Made by a program: the position numbers and the translations under genes | Part shown: positions 52,565 through 61,671 of the stretch, piece by piece | Position numbering within the stretch: the first letter of the stretch is position 1 | Layout of the letters: the number at the start of each line of letters is the position of its first letter | Source of the DNA: Niabella ginsenosidivorans | Lineage (GTDB): Bacteria > Bacteroidota > Bacteroidia > Chitinophagales > Chitinophagaceae | Reading direction: 5' to 3' | NCBI RefSeq assembly: GCF_001654455.1 | Contig: NZ_CP015772.1 | Location: forward strand, 3,844,001-3,908,000 | Length of the DNA: 64,000 nt | Notes under the pieces: generated by a model | Seen by the model: the letters and a program-made list of their open reading frames with translations, nothing else | What the model was told of the DNA's origin: nothing | The model's database searches: none

Positions 52565-52572
52565 CAAAGTTA
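52565..52572 (-). promoter_or_regulatory. -7 box of glyA close to the start codon
   Basis: CAAAGTTA on the plus strand reads TAACTTTG leftward, the Bacteroidetes -7 element. It is 4 bp from the glyA ATG (52560). A transcription start just after it would give a leaderless or nearly leaderless mRNA. No -33 box is clear at the expected spacing. Confidence 0.45.
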
Positions 52573-52789
52573 AGGGTCTGGCTTCTTTGTTCCCATTGAA
52601 TTTGTCCCCGTTTACCAAGATTTTAAAAAATTCAAAAGGCCCTGTATGCAGCAGCGCCGGCTTTCTTTATCTTACTTAAAGTTTACTCCGGAATAATATC
52701 CCCTGTCTAGTAAAAAACGGCTATTCATAAACCGGTTATTCCGCAGAAGCCTTAGTTTTAATACGTTCTAAAATAATTGAATCTATCAT

Positions 52790-53161
52790 ATGGAGATTGT
52801 CTTTTTTATTGGCATCGTCATTACCCTCATGCTGGTATTTTCGAAAATAAAGAAGAACTGGTATATCCACCTTATTATATTTGGTCTGATATACGCCTTT
52901 ATAGCTGCTTTATGGATCAGCCTGTTCATACCTCAAAACGAGGGTAATTATCACAGAGGCGACCCTGACCTTGGAGCCGGCTTATTGACGCTTTTTATTA
53001 CGCCCATCCTTGTATGTGTTCATATCATTTTTCTTTTGCTAAACAGAAAAGAGGGCGACAGGCGGGTGCTCCGGATCCATGTAACAGGGCTGATCTTCAG
53101 TGCATCAGCTTTTCTGTTCCTGGGCATCGAATCCGGTTTCTTTACAAGCATTTTCCGCTAA
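52790..53161 (+). CDS. Small membrane protein, unknown
   Basis: 123 aa with four hydrophobic segments: 2-17 (EIVFFIGIVITLMLVF), 26-48, 65-88 and 98-116. It starts with the ATG at 52790. The loop around 52-62 (NEGNYHRGDPD) is hydrophilic. I do not recognise a family. It stands alone, divergent from glyA. Confidence 0.5.
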   Translation: MEIVFFIGIVITLMLVFSKIKKNWYIHLIIFGLIYAFIAALWISLFIPQNEGNYHRGDPDLGAGLLTLFITPILVCVHIIFLLLNRKEGDRRVLRIHVTGLIFSASAFLFLGIESGFFTSIFR

Positions 53162-53404
53162 ATCTTCTAATATATATATTAATCATTACTGTATTTAGTT
53201 CTTGTTTTTAATTTATGGGGCCGGCTACAGCGCTACTATTAAACTTCCTTGCGTCGCACTCTTCATCTGTAGTACTACTATCCGTATCTTCTGCCTAATA
53301 TCAACTAAATTGATTGTTCATTAATACGTAAGGAATAAACCCGGTTTTATCAGTCAGCCATCTTTCTTGCCTGATAATAATCGGCTATCAAGATGCAATC
53401 GCAA

Positions 53405-53429
53405 GTGGTTTTGTGCGGACACAAACCAC
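53405..53429. repeat. Hairpin with CGGA loop
   Basis: GTGGTTTTGTG (53405-53415) pairs with CACAAACCAC (53420-53429) with one bulged T, closing on CGGA. Its tip (GTG-NNGA-CAC) and the following CGGC resemble the inner hairpin at 24924-24943, though the stems differ. Confidence 0.6.
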
Positions 53430-53441
53430 GGCCCACGCCGG

Positions 53442-53568
53442 GGCTGACCAAAAAGTCCCCTTTGTCATGCTGAATTTATTTCAGCATCTAAAATGGCATC
53501 TGATTGTCAATAGATTCTGAAACAAGTTCAGAACGACAATCTGCTATAAACAGACTTTTTGGTCAGCC
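53442..53568. repeat. 127-bp element with perfect 16-bp terminal inverted repeats
   Basis: GGCTGACCAAAAAGTC (53442-53457) and GACTTTTTGGTCAGCC (53553-53568) are exact inverted repeats. Inside, GTCATGCTGAA and TTCAGAACGAC are also partly inverted, with further smaller CTGAA/TTCAG palindromes. This looks like a MITE or REP-type element of Bacteroidetes. No ORF is inside. Confidence 0.8.
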
Positions 53569-53676
53569 TCAAAGAGAAATGACTTTGATACCGATTCTGT
53601 ATGGTACCAGAAAAAACATATAGCCTGCGAAGCTGGAGATTGTGCAGAGCAGTCAAACAAGCAGCAGCGCCGGCTT

Positions 53677-54969
53677 TTATGAAACAATGACTTTTTGAGT
53701 TGCTGCCTCCTCTTTTTTTGTCACCCGTTTTACGATGGAGGGCAATATGAGCCCCTGGCCCAAAATGGTAATAATGACCACAACGGTTGCTATAAAAATA
53801 ATATCGTCCCGCATCGGGAACGGGCTGCCATCGTCCAGGTTTTTGGGCAACCCGATGGCAATGGCCAGGGATACAATGCCCCGCATACCTGACCAGCTGA
53901 TAATCACACTTTCCTGGAAGGAAAGCAATGCAGATGCTCTTACTGCCCGGCGGCTGTTCTGTAATTTTGGATCATGGAAGCCCTTTTCAAGACGTTTGCG
54001 CTGGCCAAAAACACGGATCATGCGGATCAGTATCGTAACGATCGTAATTAAAAAAGCATACCCGATATAGGGAAGGAACAGGGCCCGGTCAATATTGCGG
54101 ATTACTACCGGGAACTCAAGACCGATCAGGATAAAGATCAGCCCGTTCAGCAGGTAAACGATTACTTCCCACATGGTCTTTGATGGTTCCATAAGCGGCT
54201 GGAATTTTTTTTCCCGTTTCAGCATCGCGATGATGAAACCAAGGAGCACCACGGCTATTACACCGGAAACATGCAATTCTTCTGCAACCAGGTAGGCGGT
54301 AAAAGGCCCCATCAGCATAAAGCTCAGCACCGCCATATTACTGCTGCGCACATAATACAGGATCAGCATCAGTAACCGCCCCAGCAGGAAGCCTACTAAA
54401 AAGCCACCTGCCATTAATAACAAAAAAGTAAGCCCGGCCTTCCACCATATAAATACAGCGCCCTGAACCGCTGCAATGGCAAAACGGTAGGCAACCAATG
54501 CGGATGCATCATTGATGAGGCTTTCTCCTTCAAGAATGGTGGTGGTATGTTTTGAGAGTCCCAGGTTCTTTGTAATGCTGATTGCTGCTACTGCATCCGT
54601 AGCTGCAAGGATGGCGCCTAATACAAAGGCCAGCGGCCAGGTCATTCCGGGTATCATATAATGCGTAAGCACTGCAACCCCTGCAGTAGTCAGAAATACC
54701 AGTCCTATTGCCAGCCCGGATATAGTGCCCAGGTTTTCCCTGAAATCCTTAAACTGAATATTAAAGGCCGCGTCATATAATAACGGCGGCAGAAATAACA
54801 GAAAAATAATATCCGGATCGATCTCCAGGGGCGGCATAGATGGCAAAAAACCGATCCCGATCCCGGCAATGATCAGGATAATGGGGGAAGCGATCTTTAT
54901 TTTATCTGCCACTACCGTCAGCATTACCATCACCCCCAGCAATACCAGTATGATTGTGTAGTTATCCAT
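53677..54969 (-). CDS. Na+/H+ antiporter, CPA1/NhaP type
   Basis: 430 aa with about 12 TM helices. The conserved core is in FVLGAILAATDAVAAISITKNLG (the ATD-x-V motif of CPA1 in TM4-5, about 116-138), ILEGESLINDASALVAYRFAI (ND motif, the cation-binding Asp, about 145-165) and ISWSGMRGIVSLAIAIGLP (about 345-363). It exchanges Na+ or K+ for H+ across the inner membrane. The short charged C-terminus lacks a regulatory domain. No partner gene is nearby. Confidence 0.9.
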   Translation of the reverse strand: MDNYTIILVLLGVMVMLTVVADKIKIASPIILIIAGIGIGFLPSMPPLEIDPDIIFLLFLPPLLYDAAFNIQFKDFRENLGTISGLAIGLVFLTTAGVAVLTHYMIPGMTWPLAFVLGAILAATDAVAAISITKNLGLSKHTTTILEGESLINDASALVAYRFAIAAVQGAVFIWWKAGLTFLLLMAGGFLVGFLLGRLLMLILYYVRSSNMAVLSFMLMGPFTAYLVAEELHVSGVIAVVLLGFIIAMLKREKKFQPLMEPSKTMWEVIVYLLNGLIFILIGLEFPVVIRNIDRALFLPYIGYAFLITIVTILIRMIRVFGQRKRLEKGFHDPKLQNSRRAVRASALLSFQESVIISWSGMRGIVSLAIAIGLPKNLDDGSPFPMRDDIIFIATVVVIITILGQGLILPSIVKRVTKKEEAATQKVIVS

Positions 54970-55284
54970 CTGCTTTATCCTTTAACTGCAAATTATCATT
55001 TGTTTTTCAGGGTTCCCGGCCGCCTGCCTGTTTTTTTATTATGCATTATTACCGGTTGATATGTCTTTACTGGCATTGCACTTACCTTTGCCACGCTGAT
55101 CCATAAACGGGTTAAAGGCCCTGCGCTGCTGCCGATAGCCTGCCCGCACAGCTTTACACAATATCCAATATTTTGTGTCATTCATATAAAGCGAGTTACT
55201 TATCGAATTCCCGTTAAAATAATTTTCAAATTGTTATACCAATTTAACAATACTAAATATATTTACCGCCTAAAGATCAAACCT
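54970..55284. other. Intergenic region, no gene assigned
   Basis: This 315-bp spacer is divergent between the antiporter and the following secreted protein gene. A 61-codon leftward frame at 54996-55181 has no protein-like features and is not annotated. Promoters for both sides should be here; none could be identified with confidence. Confidence 0.4.
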
Positions 55285-56016
55285 GTGAAATATATTCTCT
55301 GTTTTGTTTTGGCAGTTTTGCTCGTTTTGGCATTAAATGCCCAAATGAAAACATACACATTCAGGAAGGCTGCCATGTATCAGCTGACGCGCGATTTCTA
55401 TTCTGATTATCTCCGTATATTTTCAACGCCTGACGATACCGTACATCTCATTGCTATAGCAACCCCGATGAGCGATAGGGCCGTGCTCAACATTGGAAAA
55501 GATTATTTTGCCGTGTATTCTGACGATGGGGCGCTTTTCAAAATAGATATTGAGGAAACCCTCAACCGGAACAAATATAAAGGAAACGATGAACCGGGTA
55601 TTAACCTGGAAGGCAGAAGGCGTTCTTACGCCATAAATAAAACCAATAAAACAGATTCTTTTGGTGGTAAACGGTATCCTATCTACCAGGCCATCAGCAA
55701 AGAGAACGCAAGCGATACTACGGAGATTTGCATAGACACTTCCTCAAACATGAACACTGTGCCATTTTTATTCCCTGCACTGGAAATGAAGGGCCTGATT
55801 TATCGTATCGGTAACAAAACGGTTCTAAAAGAACAGGGCACTATTGAGGATGTACCGGAGCAAGAGGATGCCAAAGAAGGAAAGGAAAGTGAAGAAGAAA
55901 ACAGCTCAAAAGCGGCATCCAAACCGCATGATTTTATCATCCGGTTTGACCGCGTTTCTGCAGTAAGAGAATACAAAAAGGCTTACCATGAAAAAAACAA
56001 ATCATTCCGGCCGTAA
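55285..56016 (+). CDS. Secreted protein, unknown
   Basis: 243 aa from the GTG at 55285. A TTG at 55231 in the same frame would put 18 extra residues before what looks like a signal peptide (MKYILCFVLAVLLVLALNAQ). The mature part has no recognised domain; it includes MYQLTRDFYSDYLRIFSTPDD and a strongly acidic Glu/Lys/Ser patch (EQEDAKEGKESEEENSS) near the C-terminus, ending basic. It may be a periplasmic or lipid-free secreted protein. It is upstream of the nucleotidyltransferase with 116 bp between them. Confidence 0.55.
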   Translation: MKYILCFVLAVLLVLALNAQMKTYTFRKAAMYQLTRDFYSDYLRIFSTPDDTVHLIAIATPMSDRAVLNIGKDYFAVYSDDGALFKIDIEETLNRNKYKGNDEPGINLEGRRRSYAINKTNKTDSFGGKRYPIYQAISKENASDTTEICIDTSSNMNTVPFLFPALEMKGLIYRIGNKTVLKEQGTIEDVPEQEDAKEGKESEEENSSKAASKPHDFIIRFDRVSAVREYKKAYHEKNKSFRP

Positions 56017-56132
56017 TGGATGCCCTTAAGTGTGAAAAAGAAAATACTTAACTTCATGCCCGGATATGGCGCGGAACACGCCAGGACAGAACCAGGCAAA
56101 CCTCAATTTTTTAAAAGAAAGGACTATTTTAC

Positions 56133-57122
56133 ATGAAGGCTATTATTCCTGTAGCGGGAGCGGGAACAAAATTAAGACCACAAAGTTATACCCAACCCAA
56201 GGCATTGATCCCTTTGGCGGGGAAAACGGTTTTGAGCTTTATTATTGACCAGCTGAAAGCTGCGGGTATTGAAGAATTTGTTTTTATTGTAGGCTACCTG
56301 GGTGAGAAAATCGCTGATTATGTAAAAGAGCATCACCCGGATATAAAAGCACATTACGTAAACCAGCAGGAGCGCCGGGGCATCGGTCATGCGATCAATC
56401 TTACCAAGAGCATTATTGAGAATGATGAGGTATTTATATCATTGGGCGATACGATCTGTGAGTATGATGTAACCGCTGTTCTGAACAATGAGCATTCAAT
56501 GATCGGCATACGTAAAGTAGATAATCCCCGTGATTTTGGCGTGGCCGAGATCGATGAAAAAGGATTTATTGAAAGCGTAGTTGAAAAGCCCCATATACCA
56601 AAGTCCAATATGGCAATGGTAGGTATTTATAAAATAAAGGAATCGGAGCTGTTGTTTGATTGCCTGGCTACCAATATCCGGAAAGGATTACTGACGCATG
56701 GGGAATTTACAATAACGGATGCCCTGGATTGTATGATCCGGAACGGCGTGCAGTTTGAAGCGTTTAAAGTGGATAACTGGTTTGATGCCGGCAATAAAGA
56801 AACCTTATTAAGGTCTAATGCCACCCTGCTGAGGAAATACCGCGTCACTGCAGATGCAGCCCAATATGAGAACTCAGTCATTGTTGCTCCGGTCAGCATT
56901 GCAAAAGGCTGTGTGATCCGAAACTCGATCGTAGGGCCCAACGTAACGCTTGGGGAAAATACACTGATCGACCAGTCCATTGTCCGGAATTCAATTGTGG
57001 GCGCTTATTCCAACCTGTTTGATATTGTGCTGGAAGATTCGCTGATTGGTTCTGATACCAGCCTGAAAGGAGAAACAAGAACGCTGAATATTGGCGATAA
57101 CAGCAGTATTGATCTCGGGTAA
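56133..57122 (+). CDS. Sugar-1-phosphate nucleotidyltransferase
   Basis: 329 aa. MKAIIPVAGAGTKLRPQSYT with PKALIPLAGKTVLSFIIDQL is the nucleotide-binding signature (GxGTxxRP...PK) of RmlA/GlmU-like nucleotidyltransferases. HPDIKAHYVNQQERRGIGHA, then VFISLGDTI (metal-binding D) and VEKPHIPKSN continue the core domain to about 235. The C-terminal about 85 residues carry left-handed beta-helix hexapeptide-like repeats (CVIRNSIVGPNVTLGENTLI). It resembles glucose-1-phosphate thymidylyl/uridylyltransferases; the exact sugar is not certain. It could feed the glycan genes. Confidence 0.88.
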   Translation: MKAIIPVAGAGTKLRPQSYTQPKALIPLAGKTVLSFIIDQLKAAGIEEFVFIVGYLGEKIADYVKEHHPDIKAHYVNQQERRGIGHAINLTKSIIENDEVFISLGDTICEYDVTAVLNNEHSMIGIRKVDNPRDFGVAEIDEKGFIESVVEKPHIPKSNMAMVGIYKIKESELLFDCLATNIRKGLLTHGEFTITDALDCMIRNGVQFEAFKVDNWFDAGNKETLLRSNATLLRKYRVTADAAQYENSVIVAPVSIAKGCVIRNSIVGPNVTLGENTLIDQSIVRNSIVGAYSNLFDIVLEDSLIGSDTSLKGETRTLNIGDNSSIDLG

Positions 57123-57137
57123 GGGGAAGTGAGATAT

Positions 57138-57166
57138 GACAACTGAGTGATCAGTGCTCAGTTGTC
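57138..57166. terminator. Perfect 10-bp inverted repeat after the nucleotidyltransferase
   Basis: GACAACTGAG (57138-57147) pairs with CTCAGTTGTC (57157-57166). No T-run follows, so it is a hairpin, perhaps part of the GACAACTGA-type repeats frequent in these genomes, rather than a proven terminator. Confidence 0.5.
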
Positions 57167-57264
57167 AGTGATCAGCCCCGACAGCTATCGGATCGGGATC
57201 AGTTGCTCATTAAAATAAGAAACCTGATACCGGGAATAGCAAACTTTAAATAACAAACAGCACC

Positions 57265-58212
57265 TTGTTTTCAAATCGCATTACACGGTTATTGAACATC
57301 ACCTACCCAATCATACAGGCAGGGATGGTATGGGCAAGCGGATGGCGCCTTGCAAGCGCCGTCAGCAATGCAGGCGCGCTGGGCATTATTGGTGCGGGCT
57401 CCATGTACCCGGATGTGCTGAAAGAACATATCCGGAAATATAAAGCAGCATCCGAGCAGCCATTTGCCGTAAACCTGCCGTTATTGTACCCGGATATTGA
57501 AGCGCATATAAAAACAGTCATTGAAGAAAAAGTGCCCATTATTTTCACAAGCGCCGGCAACCCTAAAACATGGACGGGTATTCTGAAAAAAGAAGGTGTT
57601 ATTGTAGTGCATGTGGTCAGCAGCAGCAAATTTGCTCTAAAGGCCCAGGAAGCAGGCTGTGATGCAATTGTAGCCGAAGGCTTTGAAGCTGGCGGGCACA
57701 ATGGAAGGGAAGAAACTACAACAATGGTGCTCATACCGCTTGTTAAAGAAGCCGTGCACATCCCAGTAATTGCCGCCGGTGGTATTGCCAGCGGACGGCA
57801 AATGCTGGCTGCAATGGTCCTGGGTGCAGAAGGCGTACAAATGGGCAGCCGTTTTGTTGCCAGTGAAGAGGCTTCCAGCCATATCCGCTTTAAAAACAGG
57901 ATCATTACTGCCGGGGAAGGAGATACCGATCTTTCATTGAAACAGCTGACGCCTGTCCGGCTGCTGAAAAATCAATTTTATGAACAGGTAAAGCAACTGG
58001 AATCAACAGGAGCATCTCCTGCTGACCTGAAGGCATTGCTGGGGCACGGAAGGGCAAAAAAAGGAATGTTTGAAGGAGACCTGGAAAACGGGGAACTGGA
58101 AATAGGCCAGGTGGCAGCAGGCATCCGTTCTATTCTGCCCGCTGAAAAAATTTTGCAGGAGATATGGCAGGAGTTTTTAACCGCCAGGCAGGCACTGTAT
58201 ACCTCTCTTTAG
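57265..58212 (+). CDS. Nitronate monooxygenase / 2-nitropropane dioxygenase-like flavoprotein
   Basis: 315 aa. The start is a TTG (MFSNRITRLLNITYPIIQAG), supported because that N-terminus is the conserved one of the family. FMN-binding TIM-barrel motifs are GMVWASGWRLASAVSNAGALGIIG, CDAIVAEGFEAGGHNG, PVIAAGGIASGRQMLAAMVLGAEGVQMGSRF and ASEEASSHIRFK. It belongs to NPD/nitronate monooxygenase and enoyl-ACP reductase II (FabK)-like enzymes. The true reaction cannot be decided here. It is not clearly linked to neighbours. Confidence 0.87.
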   Translation: MFSNRITRLLNITYPIIQAGMVWASGWRLASAVSNAGALGIIGAGSMYPDVLKEHIRKYKAASEQPFAVNLPLLYPDIEAHIKTVIEEKVPIIFTSAGNPKTWTGILKKEGVIVVHVVSSSKFALKAQEAGCDAIVAEGFEAGGHNGREETTTMVLIPLVKEAVHIPVIAAGGIASGRQMLAAMVLGAEGVQMGSRFVASEEASSHIRFKNRIITAGEGDTDLSLKQLTPVRLLKNQFYEQVKQLESTGASPADLKALLGHGRAKKGMFEGDLENGELEIGQVAAGIRSILPAEKILQEIWQEFLTARQALYTSL

Positions 58213-58321
58213 TTTTTTACAGGAAACAGTTTCTGCATGAAAAACGATCTCCTGCTGTTGCATTGGCACCTCTTCATTTCTCATTCCAAAAACAATACTA
58301 CAGATAAACAAATCAACTAAA

Positions 58322-58783
58322 GTGCGTCCCCTGCTTTTCATAGCCTTATGGTCATTTCTGCCCTTACACAGTTGCTGCCAGTTTTCAGGGCCCGATAAGA
58401 AAACAGCAAAGAATGATAGCATCAATAGCTATAACCCACGGGAAAAATTGTTTAATTATTCGTTTATAGGGATCACCACAAACACCGGCGCCGGGCCTTT
58501 CTTACGAAAAACCCCGGGCATGCACCTGTACAGGCCTGTGGTACCAGTCATCGCCAAACAGTTCTACAGCCCGCGCTATACAACGCCGGATGAAAAAACA
58601 ACATTGCCGGATAAGCGCACCACTGTTTACTGGAACCCGGAAGTAATCACCGACCAGAACGGAAAAGCGGTCGTTTCCTTTTATACTTCTGAAAGCAGCA
58701 GCAGCAGCTATATGATCATTGTACAGGGCACCAATCTTACTGGCGGCCTGGGTGTGCTCTACCAGCCATTAGTGGTTCAATAA
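58322..58783 (+). CDS. Small secreted protein with MG-like C-terminal region
   Basis: 153 aa. Starts with GTG at 58322 and a signal peptide MRPLLFIALWSFLPLHSCC (a lipobox-like C18 or C19). The middle is disordered and Pro/Thr-rich. The end TVYWNPEVITDQNGKAVVSFYTSE, then SYMIIVQGTNLTGGLG, resembles the last beta-sandwich of the large MG2/carboxypeptidase-regulatory-like outer-membrane proteins of Bacteroidetes, as if only that domain were kept. The stop converges with uvrA, 17 bp apart. Confidence 0.6.
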   Translation: MRPLLFIALWSFLPLHSCCQFSGPDKKTAKNDSINSYNPREKLFNYSFIGITTNTGAGPFLRKTPGMHLYRPVVPVIAKQFYSPRYTTPDEKTTLPDKRTTVYWNPEVITDQNGKAVVSFYTSESSSSSYMIIVQGTNLTGGLGVLYQPLVVQ

Positions 58784-58800
58784 AATATACGCTGGGTATT

Positions 58801-61671
58801 TTACAGGTATTTCCCCGTATAGCTGCTCTTTACTTTTTTAATACCTGCGGGCACTCCTTCATACACCAGCTCACCACCGCCATCACCGGCATCAGGCCCC
58901 AGCTCAATCAGCCAGTCGGCACTTTTGATCACATCAATATTATGTTCGATCACCAAAACGGAATGGCCCTGCTCGATCAGCGCATTAAAAGAGGCCAGCA
59001 ACTTTTTTATATCATGAAAGTGCAGGCCGGTTGTAGGCTCATCAAAAATAAACAATACCTTATTGGTACTTTTTCCCTTGCCCAGGAAGGAAGCCAGTTT
59101 TACCCGCTGCGCTTCCCCCCCGGAAAGCGTGTCTGAAGACTGCCCTAACTTTACATAACCCAACCCCACATCGCTCAGGGGTTGTATAGCTTCGGCAATC
59201 TTTTTTTCATCTTTAAAAAATTCAATCGCTTCATCCACGCTCATTTCCAGCACGTCATGGATATTCTTTTCTCTATATTTTACTTCCAGCACTTCTTCCT
59301 TAAACCGTTTACCTCCACAGCTTTCACAAACCAGGTGCACATCCGCCAGGAACTGCATTTCTACAATCTGCTCCCCTTCACCTTTACAGGTATCGCACCG
59401 GCCGCCGTCTACATTAAATGAAAAATGCCTTGGCTGAAATCCCCGCATTTTGCTGAGTGGCTGCTTTGCAAACAGGTCACGTATTTCATCATAGGCCTTT
59501 ATATAGGTAACCGGGTTGCTGCGAGATGATTTGCCGATAGGGTTCTGGTCTACCAGCTCTATTTGCTGGATACTTCCGGTATCACCGGTGATTGCCTTAT
59601 GAAAGCCTATCTTTTCCCCGCTGAATTCTCCTTTTAGCTTTTGCAGGGCCGGGTAAAGGATCTGTTTGACCAGTGTTGTTTTACCGCTTCCGCTAACCCC
59701 GCTTACCACCGTAAACACATTGAGCGGAAAAGTAACCGTAATATCCTTTAAGTTATTATGACGCGCGCCTTCTACTTTTAGAGAGCGGTTCCATTTGCGC
59801 ACTGTCTTTGGCGGATCAATTGAAAATTGACCGCTCAGGTATTTTCCTGTTAGGCTATCTTTATCACTGATCAGTTCTTTATAAGCCCCCTGTGCAACAA
59901 CCATCCCTCCCAGGTGCGATGCCAGCGGCCCCATGTCAATGATATGATCGGCATGCCGCATGATCATTTCATCATGCTCTACTACAACCACAGTATTATT
60001 CAGGTCGCGCAGTTCTTTCAGCACTTTGATCAGGTTCTCCGTATCCCGTGAATGGAGCCCGATAGAAGGTTCATCCAGGATATACAGGGAGTTGGTAAGA
60101 TTGCTGCCCAGGTTACGGGTCAACTGGATGCGCTGACTTTCTCCCCCGCTCAAGGTATTGGCAACCCGGCTCAGGGTCAGGTAGCCCAATCCTACTTTCA
60201 GAAGCGTATCCAGCCGGTTATTTATTTCCAGCAGGATGCGCTTTGCAATGGCAGCCTTGTGCTCAGAGAGCTTCAGTTTTTCAAACCAGGTTTTCAGATC
60301 CCGGGCAGGCATTTCGCACAGCTCACCAATATGCTTACCACCTACCTTTACATACAATGCTTCTTTACGAAGGCGGTATCCATGACAATCCGGGCAGGTG
60401 GTTCTGCCGCGGTACCGGCTTAGTAACACCCGGTATTGCACCTTGTACAAATTCTGTTCTACCTCTTTAAAAAAATCATCAATACCATAAACGCTGCTGT
60501 TCCCTTTCCACAGTAGTTGATACTGCTCCGCGCTCAGATCCGCAACGGGCTTATGTATCGGAAAGCCATAGCGGGCAGCATCCCGTATAAAACGATCCTT
60601 CCATTTTCCCAGTTTTTCTCCCTTCCATGGCGCTACGGCGCCTTCAAACACACTCAGGCGCTTATCCGGTATCACTAGATCGTCGTCAATACCCAATACC
60701 AGGCTAAACCCCTCGCAGGTAGGGCAGGCGCCCAACGGATTATTAAAAGAGAATAAATTGGGCTGCGGCTCTTCAAATACAATACCATCCAGCTCAAAAC
60801 GATTATTAAAGCTGAGCAGCCGGTTTTTATCATCAGACAGGGCCGTATGCAAAAACAGCTCCCCCTCTCCTTCAAAAAAAGCCGTGCCCACAGAATCGCC
60901 CAGCCTGTGCCGGTCATCTTCATCCAGTTCCCGCACAATAACGCGGTCAATTAAGATATAGATGGCTTTGGAAGATTTTGACCGTACGATGTTCAACCTC
61001 TTTTCCAGGGCAGGAGTATCCAGCTCCAGCAGCTCTTCAATATCCAGTATTTCAACACCTGCTTTTTCTTCTTTGGCGGAACTGAGGGCAGGCGTTTCTT
61101 TATTACCAACCGCCAGCCTTGTAAAACCTTTTTGCAGCAGGATGTTCAGCTCTTCACGAACATTCCGGTTAGAATGCAGTTTAAAAGCCACCAGCACAAA
61201 AACCTTTGCTCCCTCCGGCAGCCTTTCAATTGCCTGGATCACATCCGCAACATCGTCCTTCTTTACTTCTTTTCCGGATACAGGAGAAATAGTAGTTCCA
61301 GCCCTTGCAAATAATAAACGGAGATAATCATATATTTCCGTCATGGTGCCAACAGTGCTCCTTGGAGTGCGGGTAATGACTTTTTGCTCTATGGCTATGG
61401 CCGGGCAAAGATTCTTGATATAATCCACATCCGGCTTGTTCATACGGTTTAAAAACTGGCGGGCATATGCGCTTAAGCTTTCTGCATAGCGTCTCTGGCC
61501 CTCTGCATAAAGCGTATCAATGGTGAGTGAAGATTTTCCGGAACCTGAAACACCTGTTACTACAATAAACTGATTTCTCGGAAACCCGACTGTAATGTTT
61601 TTAAGGTTATGCACCCTTGCGCCTTTTACCAGAATCTCGTCTTTCTTCTCCTCTGTTTTTACCTTGGCCAT
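58801..61671 (-). CDS. uvrA: Excinuclease ABC subunit A
   Basis: 956 aa, expected length. Walker A1 GVSGSGKSSL is at 40-49, followed by YAEGQRRYAESLSAYARQFL. The UvrB-binding part is around 130-250, zinc ligands are in ACPTCEGF and CDTCKGEGEQIVEM with CESCGGKR, signature LSGGESQRIQL and LSGGEAQRVKL, and the second Walker A GVSGSGKTTL. UvrA recognises bulky DNA damage in nucleotide excision repair with UvrB/UvrC. It is monocistronic here and converges with the small secreted gene. Confidence 0.97.
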   Translation of the reverse strand: MAKVKTEEKKDEILVKGARVHNLKNITVGFPRNQFIVVTGVSGSGKSSLTIDTLYAEGQRRYAESLSAYARQFLNRMNKPDVDYIKNLCPAIAIEQKVITRTPRSTVGTMTEIYDYLRLLFARAGTTISPVSGKEVKKDDVADVIQAIERLPEGAKVFVLVAFKLHSNRNVREELNILLQKGFTRLAVGNKETPALSSAKEEKAGVEILDIEELLELDTPALEKRLNIVRSKSSKAIYILIDRVIVRELDEDDRHRLGDSVGTAFFEGEGELFLHTALSDDKNRLLSFNNRFELDGIVFEEPQPNLFSFNNPLGACPTCEGFSLVLGIDDDLVIPDKRLSVFEGAVAPWKGEKLGKWKDRFIRDAARYGFPIHKPVADLSAEQYQLLWKGNSSVYGIDDFFKEVEQNLYKVQYRVLLSRYRGRTTCPDCHGYRLRKEALYVKVGGKHIGELCEMPARDLKTWFEKLKLSEHKAAIAKRILLEINNRLDTLLKVGLGYLTLSRVANTLSGGESQRIQLTRNLGSNLTNSLYILDEPSIGLHSRDTENLIKVLKELRDLNNTVVVVEHDEMIMRHADHIIDMGPLASHLGGMVVAQGAYKELISDKDSLTGKYLSGQFSIDPPKTVRKWNRSLKVEGARHNNLKDITVTFPLNVFTVVSGVSGSGKTTLVKQILYPALQKLKGEFSGEKIGFHKAITGDTGSIQQIELVDQNPIGKSSRSNPVTYIKAYDEIRDLFAKQPLSKMRGFQPRHFSFNVDGGRCDTCKGEGEQIVEMQFLADVHLVCESCGGKRFKEEVLEVKYREKNIHDVLEMSVDEAIEFFKDEKKIAEAIQPLSDVGLGYVKLGQSSDTLSGGEAQRVKLASFLGKGKSTNKVLFIFDEPTTGLHFHDIKKLLASFNALIEQGHSVLVIEHNIDVIKSADWLIELGPDAGDGGGELVYEGVPAGIKKVKSSYTGKYL

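Larger units (their letters stand above)
53162..53676. other. Intergenic region with hairpin and inverted-repeat element
   Basis: No gene is seen. The 25-bp hairpin at 53405-53429 and the 127-bp inverted-repeat element (53442-53568) fill its middle. The parts on both sides have no recognised motif. Confidence 0.5.

Noticed and set aside
54996-55181. 61-codon leftward frame in the antiporter upstream spacer
   Set aside because: Unbalanced composition, no hydrophobic or domain pattern, located in a divergent promoter region.
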